A stretch of DNA of 64,000 bases from the NCBI GenBank assembly GCA_029718625.1, contig CM056379.1:60663626-60727625 (forward strand), given 5' to 3'. The DNA is from Synaphobranchus kaupii (lineage: Eukaryota > Chordata > Actinopteri > Anguilliformes > Synaphobranchidae). The notes beneath the pieces are model-generated. The model worked only from the letters and a program-made list of their open reading frames with translations. It did not search any database and was not told where the DNA came from. Of this stretch, positions 55,200 through 64,000 are shown piece by piece. The number at the start of each line of letters is the position of its first letter. The stretch's first letter is position 1. The position numbers and the translations under genes are program-made.

Positions 55200-56097
55200 T
55201 ATTCACCCGAGTGTGCATGTGTGTATGTGTGTGTGTGAGAGAGAGCAAGAGATTTTCAGTGAAAAAGAATAAATTAATAAAGAAATTACTAAAAAAATGT
55301 CAAAAATCCCATAGGAATTCTGTATAAATGGATTGGATGTATGTGTGTACCTGTGTACTTTTCCTTAGTGTACAATGAAAAAGTAATGTATTACATATCT
55401 TTTTGCACCTTAACAGCAAGAGCCTGGAATCTTGTACAACAGTGTACGAAAACTGATAGATACGACATTCCTAACCTATGTTTCAAAAGATGATGTCTTG
55501 GATAATCAAAAACCTGAAACCCTAAAAATAGGATGTAAATAAAAAAAACTAATGTATCATATTAGTAATGTATCATATTAGATTGTTACAGGAATACATA
55601 TAGTAGCTACTAGATTGTTACTGTAATATATAGACTCTTAGATGGTTATGTATAGATGTCTGTTTGGTCAGTTTGTTTTGGACACAAATTAATACGAGGT
55701 TCGGACTCTCAATTAATTTCATGTTCTCTGCTTTAATTTCCATGTAGCCATGCTTCGTTATTTGGAAGGATCAGATCACATTATTATTTTACCATTGATT
55801 TGTTAATGAAAAATACATAAAAAGAGGGATTTCTCTCTTCAGTTTTATTTGTTGTGTATTTTTAACATTGGGAGTAATCGGTACATGTAATTCCAATATC
55901 ATGCAATTCAATCTCACGCGTGGCTTGCCTCCGGGATTTGGCTACATTCGCACGCATGTGCACGTTTCCTTGCTCACGCGTGAGGCTTCGATCAAGCGCG
56001 AGGCTTCTCCGACCCTGCAGCTGGGTCTGATAGAAATGATCACATAACATAACATGATGGATATTATCCGTAGGCCTAATGCTTCACCTGATACATA
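55200..56097. other. No gene recognised
   Basis: AT-rich, with a direct duplication ATGTATCATATTAG near 55550-55580. No exon or element that I can support. Confidence 0.4.
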
Positions 56098-56102
56098 TGA
56101 CT

Positions 56103-57174
56103 TGTTATGGCGGGCGGGGGAGAAGGACCCAAACGCAGACAGGAGTACCAAAAAAAACTAGATTTAATATGGGCAAGGCAGCAATCCGTGGTGAAACAGG
56201 CAGGGTCGAAAAACCGGGTAGACAGGCAACGCAACAAAACAGAGTCCAAAGAGTGGTCAAGGGACAGGCAGGGGTCGTAACCAGGAAGGCACAGAAAAGG
56301 TACAAAAACAGGATCCAAAGCAGGGTCGAGAGAACACAGGCAGGGGTCAAAAACCGGGGAGGCAGAGGAGGAACAAAAAGAAGACAAAAACTCAGAAACA
56401 AATAACTAGGAAACTAACAGATAACCAGGAATAAACTCAGAAAACCAGAAAGCAACACAGAAGCAAAAAATCTTATGAAAGGAACTCGCGAAGACAGACT
56501 GAAATAACAGGGTTTAAATACACAAGGAGAAGATTACACAAAAGGAATCAGGTGTGAAGGGGATGGGAAATGGGAGAGTACACAGGTGAGAACAATGAGG
56601 GTTAACAAGGACCAATAAAACAATGACGGGGGAAATGTAAGACACGGACTGGAATACACAGACACAATGATAACAAACGGCCTGGGGGTAGCAGGTAAAC
56701 AAGTGCACAGCTCAGAGGGTAGGAACACGAAAGTGGACACGTGCAGAAAATGCGAAATCACAGATAGATACAGGGATAGGATAACGATAAGGGAAATGAC
56801 AGCTGCAGGTAGAAACTCAAGATGAATTAGTAATTAGTAATGTTAGTAGCAAACTCTAAAACCCTAATGTTAGTAGGTTAGCTGGTTAGTATTATATACA
56901 TGTTAGTTTGTTAGCAGGTTAGTATTAAATCTAATCTAACAGTTAGTATGATTAGTACATTAGTATTATATACAAATATAAATAAAGCCAGAAGGAAGAA
57001 AACGAGATATACGAAATACAGAGGAAACCCGAATGTTCCCAAAATCACCCGAATAGTGCAATGACAAAGACAGGGGGTGGAATCTCAGAAAACATGGAAC
57101 GCGGACTGACAATCGCGAGGGAAAGAACAGGAAAAATAATAAAGAATAAACAGACAGATTATAGGATCCTAACA
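56103..57174 (-). mobile_element. Solo LTR, family 1, reverse (1072 bp)
   Basis: Flanked by TGACT at 56098-56102 and 57175-57179. On the minus strand it starts TGTTAGGATCC and ends GCCATAACA. Sequence and order match the LTR at 22915-24036 closely, including the CTAATGTACTAATCATACTA region, with small indels. Different target duplications show that the two are independent insertions. Confidence 0.92.
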
Positions 57175-57387
57175 TGACTTTACTGTGTCATTATTTGTTA
57201 TAATTTAGAATTAGAATTATTAAATAAGAACAAAAAGAGAATCCTTAGCTTGTTCAGTAGCCTAGTCGTAGGCATAGTAGTCCACCGCTACGCTGACAGA
57301 AATGTTTTAACCCAAGTGCTGAGGGGCCAAAACGTGTAGTTCGGCGTCCGCATTAAGACATCAAATTTGTTTGTCTTAAGACATCTG
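57175..57387. other. Short spacer
   Basis: AT-rich sequence between the solo LTR and the Harbinger-like element. TTGTTTGTCTTAAG here is echoed by GTGTTCGTCTTAAAG just beyond the far end of that element (60822-60836). Confidence 0.4.
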
Positions 57388-58160
57388 GGGCCCTATCTTG
57401 GCGATCTTGGCGCTTGGTCTAAGCGCATGGTGCTAAGTCCATTTAGGGCATGTCCAAGTCCACTTTTGCTATTTTAACAGTGTGTTTTTTGGGCGCTAAG
57501 CACAGCGCAAGGTGCAACTGGGCTGAACCTAGTCTCTTCATTAATTATAGGTGTGTCTTGGGCGTGACATGCAATAAACCAATCAAAATGTCATACCCCA
57601 TTCCCTTTAAAAGCCTGCTTTTCCACCTTGGCGGATTGCGTGCTTAGTGCGATCAAGGAATAGGCTATATGGATCAATAGTAGCCTATGATCAATATTAT
57701 TCGGGCTAACCATTATGAGTTCCCGGTAATTCCTGACAGTGCTGTTTACAAAATATATGCGGTTAAATTTCGTTAAAAGCACCTGCAACAGCTGAGAATA
57801 AGCGACCAATTGCTTCCATCTCAGCTTAGAAAACGCCAAATTAGCCTGCTTGTTTCACGAATTTCGTTTGATTATGCAATGAACTCATGTTCAAGCTTCA
57901 TCAGAAGTTCATTAGGCTACCTGCATTCTAATTTTGATTAATAACATAAATAACGTTATTTTGCCTTAATGATGACACTAAATACAATAAATCTGTCAGG
58001 TTGGTAACCCATAGGTTCAGCATATTTTCCCTTATTTTATAATGTCCTGCTTATGGAAATGTGACAAACCTATTTTACTGGTAGCGTAATGCATTAAAAC
58101 GATCCACTTTCCCAGGAAGACCGTGAAAAGTGCGATTTACAGCAGGGGAAACAAACCTGC

Positions 58161-59714
58161 TGTCATGAACCTGAATACGGGCTGGACCCAAATGCAACGA
58201 CCAGGAGGCAGAGGGACAGAAAAGGGTAGTTTATTATAGCTTGGGGCAGTCCCAAGCTGTACATAGATTCTAAACAGAAAAACAATAAAGTCCGGAGCTT
58301 CTCCGGGACTTCACTTGCTCCAAGCCGGAGCTGGACTTGAACTGGAACGCAGGATGTTCCCGGCCGGAACTGGACTTTGTACTGGAACCCTGGAGTTCCA
58401 AACCGGAACTGGGCTGGACGGGAAACTGGAACGGATAACACCGGAACTGGACTTAACTGGAACACTGGGTTGTTCCAAACCGGAACTGGACTTGGTACGG
58501 GACACTGGATGTTCCAAACCGGAACTGGACTTAGTACGGGACACTGGATGTTCCAAACCGGAACTGGACTGGACAGGAACTGGATCGGGTCAAACTGGAA
58601 CTGGACAACTGGAACACTGAGTTGTTCCAAACCGGAACTGGACTTGGTACGGGACACTGGATGTTCCAAACCGGAACTGGGCTGGACAGGAACTGGATCG
58701 GGTTAAACTGGAACTGGACAAACTGGAATGTTCCAGACCGGAACTGGACTGTGCGGGTCTCTCAGGAATTGTTCCAAACCGGAACTGGACTGGAACTGGA
58801 CTTGGCGGATCTGGACAGACGGGACAAACGGGACGGATAGGGGGAGCGCTAGGCATCCAATAAATAGGCTTCGAACTTGTCTCCTGAAGCGAGGGAGGAC
58901 ATAGAGCACAGACAACCGGTTATGGAAATACATGAAATGTAAAGGAGGGGAAACCGGGGTGTAATAGTCACAGGTAACCAGGTAATTGAAGCAGAGGAAG
59001 GGGTAGCGGCTGAATACGGCAAGGCAGGGCAGTGCAGCGGACCTCGGGTTGGCCCGGTTGAGGCAGCTGGGCAACAGCAGTAGATGCAACCGGAACCGTA
59101 ACAATGGCGGTAGCCACGGCCGGACAGGAACCACTGTAGAATGGAGGAGCAGAACACCCAGCTGTGGGCGCAACGTCAGGTGGGAGCGGAGGTACCGCAA
59201 CACAATCAGGGAGTAGCGCACAACTACAGACTGGCAGAAACAATAGAGTGGTGGTTAACGAGACAGGCAAGGCGCGGCAGGTAGGACCGCATACAAACAG
59301 GACTGACTAGCAAACAACAGTAGGCAGTGTGCATTTAAGCACCGAGACAGAACCAAACTGAAGTAAGATAAACAGGTAAGGGAATTCAAGACCAGGATAC
59401 AAACGAAACAACGTTAACGAACTGGCGCTGAATAGCAGCCAGCAGGAGGGTTAAATAGGGAGTGAGATTGGAAACAATTAAGAAAGCGTGCAAATGTAAG
59501 CGTGGGTAATTGAACAGAGCGGAGTGTGAGGAATGCATGCTGAAATGGAGAAAGGAGATAGGCTGAGACAGGAGTGGGGAAAAGGAGTGAAACAAACGGA
59601 GGGAACACGCCCAGTCTGCAGCAAGGGGGAAAACACGGACAATGGGAATCAAACATGACACGGAGGGAAAGGGCAAAACACGGAAAACTGACAGGATGGG
59701 AACGGAACGTTACA
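58161..59714 (-). mobile_element. Solo LTR, family 3 (1554 bp), inside Harbinger-like element
   Basis: Flanked by CCTGC (58156-58160 and 59715-59719). On the minus strand it starts TGTAACGTTCC and ends GCATTTGGGTCC...GTTCATGACA, a Gypsy LTR layout, with a TTTATTGTTTTTCTG stretch near the end. The uninterrupted target in copy 1 (around 16600) confirms the empty site. It contains the 58320-58810 minisatellite. Open frames inside are not genes. Confidence 0.9.
58320..58810. repeat. ~39-bp minisatellite (CCGGAACTGGACT units) inside LTR
   Basis: About 12 CCGGAACTGGAC-type starts. Two unit types alternate: a 39-bp unit (for example 58479, 58518, 58632: CCGGAACTGGACTTGGTACG ... GATGTTCCAAA) and a longer unit with CAGGAACTGGATCGGGT and CTGGAACTGGAC. 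The repeats code Pro/Val/Ser-rich or GTGL-rich frames on the two strands; these are artefacts. Confidence 0.9.
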
Positions 59715-60196
59715 CCTGCTCCTATAAAGCGCACATGCAGATAATGGCATTAAAATTAATTGTAAATTAATTTTGTAACGTGCTGCAAATTTTGTTTCTA
59801 ATTAGCCGCTTAGTTCTCTTTAAAATATTTTGTTCAGTTATGGAATAACAGGTGAAATCAGCGGGGTTTTAATAAGCCAAGGGCATGGAAACCTTGTCAC
59901 TGTAATGTAAAAAATATGAAGGACAAAGAATAGCTAAGGTTACAATTCAGTTAACATGATGACATTTATCTCCGTTTTTTAATCATAGGCTATCGAAAAA
60001 ACCGTATGTATGCACAGCGAATCCGCTGTAGCCTAGGCTATTTGAAAAACAATAAAAGCAATATTCACTGGACAAGGTTTTGAACACAAACCATTCTATT
60101 ACTTAAAATTTTTACTTTATCTAGGCTGTATTCCTAGATAAACAGAGCTCAAAAGCCCGTCTATTGCAGTGCGCGAGTTTTCAATTGAATGACAAT

Positions 60197-60652
60197 TCAC
60201 GCATTAGGTGTAAATGACAATTCGCACATTAGGCTTGATATAGGTGTTATCAGCTCCTTTTTAATGGATAGCCATTGCCCCCGTACCATCGCACATGATG
60301 GAGTGGGCTGAGAGCAATGTAATGTGGCATCGTTTCCCTTCGCTGAGGGAAAGGTATGTGGACCTATGGAACCTTTTATTATTATGCATTTTTGATATAG
60401 CCTACACAATGATAATATTTCACATTGTGATCTAGATATTTTAGTCATGCTTGTGCGCGCCCCTGTGTGTAACAGACAAGAGGGTACGCGCGTTGTGCAC
60501 ACGCCTATGTAAACGCACTTATATGCGCCGTTAAAATAACATGTAAACAACTGCGACATGACTTTAGACCAGGTTTGTGGTGGTTCTAGCGCAAGCGCTT
60601 TCTGCTGGCTCAAGATAGCAATACGCCAAAAAGAATCCTTGCCACTCCTCAT
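60197..60652 (-). CDS. Uncharacterised 151-codon open frame in Harbinger-like copy 2
   Basis: Homologous to the frame at 15546-15965; starts ATGAGGAGTGGCAAGG. Most differences from copy 1 are substitutions or in-frame length changes (loss of GQA-like and STSRR-like segments), then a shift changes the last part. No known domain. It may be a chance open frame kept by recent common origin. Confidence 0.25.
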   Translation of the reverse strand: MRSGKDSFWRIAILSQQKALALEPPQTWSKVMSQLFTCYFNGAYKCVYIGVCTTRVPSCLLHTGARTSMTKISRSQCEILSLCRLYQKCIIIKGSIGPHTFPSAKGNDATLHCSQPTPSCAMVRGQWLSIKKELITPISSLMCELSFTPNA

Positions 60653-60816
60653 CTTAAGACCAACACGCCCAGTTCACTTGTAATGGGCGCAAGAATACAT
60701 GCTAGTTAAAGGACGTAAGCGTTAGGCGTTATAATGAACCATGCGCCGGGTGTAAGATAGCAAAGACACTTGCGTTTGGGTTAGCGCCGATTTGCGCCGG
60801 GTGTAAGATAGGGCCC

Positions 60817-63298
60817 CAAATGTGTTCGTCTTAAAGGCCATTACACACCAAGAACGACGTGAATAAACGACATGAAATTGCAAAGAATTCGGAGGCGAAT
60901 TTGACGCCTGTAATATATGCACATCAAACGCGATGCGATTTTGGAATTATTTAAATAGGTTCTTTAAAAAAATTCGCTCCACGACAAAAATTGAGTCAAC
61001 ATGACGTGACTATGACCTGGTGCTATTGTTGCTCATTAAAAAACATCACCTCCCTCTTTTATTCTTCTAGCCTATGTGTCTCTCAAATACCACAACTTCT
61101 TTACCTCAACTATAATATACAAGCGTCACTACACTTTACCTAAACACACGAAACACACAACGCCTGCAGATAAGCAAGCACCGCTGCTGCATAGTGGTAG
61201 AAAATGTTCCTCATGCTACATCACCTGGTTGACTGGCGTTACTTGTGACAACAAACGTCCACAAAGGAACAAACTAATTGTGCAGAGAATGATAACTTGA
61301 ATTGACAACTGAGGGGCTACAATAACAACTGAGGGGCTACACTAATGTTTTCGTAAATGGTTACACTTCTGTGTCGCAAATTTGGGGTGTTCTTAATTAA
61401 TTCGTTTTAATTTCAATGAAATACGAATAGCCTACTGTAATTAGGACATTGACGACCCACCACTAGGGGGGCACCGTGGATAGAGAAACAAACGCGCTGT
61501 AGTTAGGCTATATATTACCGTAGCAAAAGTCACACAAAGCCAGGATTCTTCATACTGATGTGCTCTGGCTATCACTGATAGTAGGCAGACTGTTTTCTTC
61601 ATTATTCTATAGGTTATCAGTGATCGGGAAATCTACACAGGAGTCGGAATAAGTTTTTATTTTTTTGTTGTAAACTTTACACTTTTCACTTGCCATGCAT
61701 TACACAGACAAATGAGTGACAGCTAAAACTTCTCCCCTTTCCACTCCTCCCACGGTGGCTGTTCCTGGCCAGCCCGTCTCCATCTGTTATAGCCTACAGA
61801 TCACACGTAGGCTACCGGGGCTATCCCTATGACCAGAAAAAGAAGGACTGGACAATGACGACATCACAATGCGGAAGTTCAGCGTTCTTTCTAACAATGG
61901 GACCAGCAGCCTAGTGAGCCTACGCCGAGAGTATTATTAGCAGCACGTCTGACCGTGCAGCAGCGCCAACATGAGACTTGTCGAATTGCCCTTACCCGTT
62001 CTTGGGCCCTCTTAGGATTTTTGGAATCAAAACGTTGTTTTCCCCCTACCATCCCCGCTATTAGACCACAAAGGTGCTGGACATTTAACTAAGTTAATGT
62101 TATAGTAGCGACTAACGTGTTAGCTAACGTTATACAATTTCTTCTTACCATGGAAAATCCCCTAACGTTAGATTCTTGTTTACATTGTCAGACGGATGTT
62201 AGGGAAGTCTGTTACCACAGCGGCACTTTCGCCACAAATCAGAAATGATATCGTGAAATAGCCTACCCTCTTTGAAAACAAAAAAGAAAGAAAAGAAAAA
62301 TGCTATACTGTTGCTGCAGGGTTTTGCCAAAGCTGCATCATAGCGCAGAGCTTTCAAAACCGACAACGCGGAAACCCTTTAAAAAATAAAATTTAAAAAA
62401 CTGTAGGCTACACGTAGGCTATGGCACGTGATGACTAAACAGGCAACTGTTGGCTAATAAAACTCAAAAGTAAGCTAACTAAGATATCCAGTGAGCATAA
62501 GTGGCTTACTAGGACTACTGTTAACGTTAGCCTAAAAATAGTGACCTATTTTTTTCTGCAAGTAGGCTAAAGTATTTTTTATTATTATTATTGTTTATTT
62601 ATTTTAGTATAAGCTGAAGTATGCCTTCTTGAAGTGCGTTTCGGTGGCGCAGCCCCTTACAGAAGAAGGAAAAATAGTGAACTAGTAGGCCTAGTGTAAG
62701 CCACTTGTGCTCACTTAATATCTAAGTTAGCTTAACGTTACTTTTGAGTTTTATTAACTAAAAAGTGGCCGGTTTAGTCCCAAAGTTATCATCACCATTA
62801 TCATTATCATCGTGTAACAGATTTCCCAAACATCTGTCCGAGAATGTAAACAGGTCGGGGATTTTTCACGGTAAAACTTTTTTAATGACAACGTTAGCTA
62901 GGTAGCTATTCACAAAAGTTAGCACAATTGTGATAGCTAAGGTTAGCTAGTCTATAAATATTAAATATAATATTGCAAATCAACTGTCAATTTCCAACGG
63001 TTTATACAAACAGCAAATTCACGTGAATGGAACGCTATAGCAAGCTAACAGATGGCTACAATGACATCAACGCTTACAACAAAATAGCCATATGAAAACT
63101 ACCAAAACTCACAAATGCCTGACATGATTTTTAAAAATGACCATCGTAGAGTATGTTCTATTTCTGTAATTTTATTTTGACCAGTATTACACAATAAAAC
63201 CAAAACATAAAGACGTAGACCTAGATTTAAAACCTATGTGGAGCTGTCACCAGCATCCGCTCCCATTCATTCAAGTCTCCGGCGCTGGTCCCATAGAG
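60817..63298. other. No gene recognised
   Basis: Immediately right of the element AAAGGCCATTACACACCAAG resembles a DNA-repeat end, without a visible partner. At 61302-61345 GACAACTGAGGGGCTACA is repeated twice. CCACCACTAGGGGGGCAC at 61457-61474 resembles a CTCF core with imperfect match. The sequence at 61850-61990 has ATGCGGAAGTTC (ETS-like) and moderate CpG, but no island or exon is evident. Confidence 0.35.
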
Positions 63299-64000
63299 CA
63301 GTGGTTCTCAACCCTGGTCCTGGGGACCCCCTGTGTATGCTGGTTTTCGTTCCAACCACAATTGCAATACTTGAATTTTAACAAGCTGTTAATTTTTCTT
63401 AATTAGGTGTTTTTAATGTTTAGAGGGATTATTTACATTCTTAAGCCACATTATGTTAGTAATAGCTATGCATGCCATGAAGAATAAAAGTCCAATATTC
63501 ACATTGTGCTGTATTGTAAACAATTAAAAGGAGGTAAAAAATGTTTTAACTGATCAAATTAAAGACTGAGGTGAATCAATTGGCTCATAATTGGTGAAAT
63601 TGTGGACACATGGCCAATAAAACTAACCGTTTGGTAAATAATGAAGAATTCAAAGACAAAGCAAATGATAACGAGCCAAAACTGCATTGTGTTAACAAGT
63701 TTAAGGAAAAAATTATGAAGGAACTTAAACTTGTGTTCAATTACCTAATTAGGAGCCTATTCACCTGAGTTCTTACCTCTTCTTTGTAATTGTTTGCAAT
63801 ATAACACAATAAGCATAACGAACATGGGATTTTTTTTCTTCAAAGCATGCATAGCTATTGCTAACATAACGTGGCTTAAGAGAGTAAAGAGTTTAAAGTG
63901 TTCTCTCTATACAATAAAAACACCTAATTAAGAAAAAATAACAGCTTGTTAAAATTCTGGTATTGCCATTGTGGTTGGAACGAAAACCAGCATACACAGG
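63299..64000. mobile_element. Palindromic DNA element, cut by window end
   Basis: Begins CAGTGGTTCTCAACCCTGGT followed by GGGGACCCCCTGTGTATGCT. The last ~100 bp of the window (CACCTAATTAAGAAAAAATA to ACCAGCATACACAGG) is the inverse of its first part. The interior also pairs (for example TAGCTATGCATGCCATGAAG near 63462 with TTCAAAGCATGCATAGCTAT near 63838). The right end lies outside. It is an abundant teleost repeat with hAT-like CAGTGG ends; superfamily is inference. Confidence 0.8.

Larger units (their letters stand above)
57388..60816 (-). mobile_element. PIF/Harbinger-like element, copy 2, with nested LTR
   Basis: Left end GGGCCCTATCTTGGCGATC, right end (inverted) GGGCCCTATCTTACACCCGG. 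It is the inverse-oriented relative of 15372-17520. Without the nested LTR (58161-59714) it is about 1.87 kb. It lacks the 85-bp Tc1 segment of copy 1 and the extra outer block at the end equivalent to 17415-17520. The adjoining 3-mers (CTG, CAA) do not match, so the target duplication is lost or the ends are slightly altered. Minus-strand frame 60197-60652 corresponds to 15546-15965. Confidence 0.78.

Noticed and set aside
58163..58669. 168-codon Pro/Val/Ser-rich minus-strand frame
   Set aside because: Generated by the CCGGAACTGGACT minisatellite inside a solo LTR; repeat frames are open on both strands.
15372..60816. One large inverted segmental duplication explaining the mirrored LTR and Harbinger copies
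   Set aside because: The LTR copies have different target duplications (ATAAC and TGACT), and I see no mirrored unique sequence next to them, so they are separate insertions.
61457..61474. CTCF site
   Set aside because: The core has an extra G and does not match the consensus end; too weak without binding or conservation data.

Overview
The window reads as vertebrate nuclear DNA, most likely a teleost fish. There are no bacterial-style gene rows. There are CA/GT microsatellites, one CpG-dense island, tRNA-derived SINEs with L2-type tails, several Tc1-like families (one with Sleeping Beauty-type terminal repeats), hAT and PIF/Harbinger-like elements, Gypsy retrotransposon pieces and solo LTRs. 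The salmonid-type Tc1 ends and the frequent TAGCTAGC/TAGGCTA motifs fit a clupeoid, salmonid or elopomorph lineage, but I cannot fix the species.

No complete host gene is visible. The only hints of host transcription are one possible internal exon on the minus strand (2223-2343) and a CpG island (27878-28315) that looks like a promoter or first-exon region. If they belong together, the window would lie largely in introns of a minus-strand gene; this is inference.

Layout. 1-4.4 kb: SINEs, a hairpin, the exon candidate. 4.4-5.7 kb: two inverted-repeat DNA elements. 6.6-6.9 kb: four 79-bp tandem copies. 9-14.7 kb: mostly unrecognised sequence with a GT tract and small repeats. 14.7-19 kb: a TACG/TATG array abutting a chimeric Tc1 element, a 2.1-kb Harbinger-like element inserted into it, and a second Harbinger-like element. 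20.3-24 kb: a hAT-like element with 8-bp target duplication, a Penelope-like inverted repeat, and a solo LTR. 24-30.5 kb: microsatellites, CpG island, Tc1 debris. 31-38.6 kb: wrecked Gypsy, a 2.6-kb foldback element with (GAAAAY)n arms, and a hAT BED-finger fragment. 39-45.3 kb: Tc1, L1-like and L2 LINE pieces, a third solo LTR. 45.6-50 kb: LINE fragment, Gypsy 3' half with LTR, Tc1 pieces. 50-53 kb: unrecognised. 53.1-55.2 kb: Gypsy LTR plus gag, and a Tc1. 56.1-60.8 kb: a solo LTR of the 22.9-kb family in inverse orientation, then a second copy of the 15.4-kb Harbinger-like element carrying another solo LTR with an internal minisatellite. 61-64 kb: unrecognised sequence, then the first 700 bp of a palindromic element cut by the window end.

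No cooperating pathway is present. The value of the window lies in its record of nested insertion: several elements are dated relative to one another by target-site duplications readable from the sequence. The oddest structures are the foldback element, the chimeric Tc1 whose ends come from two families, and an exact 85-bp copy of Tc1 terminal-repeat sequence inside the neighbouring Harbinger-like element.
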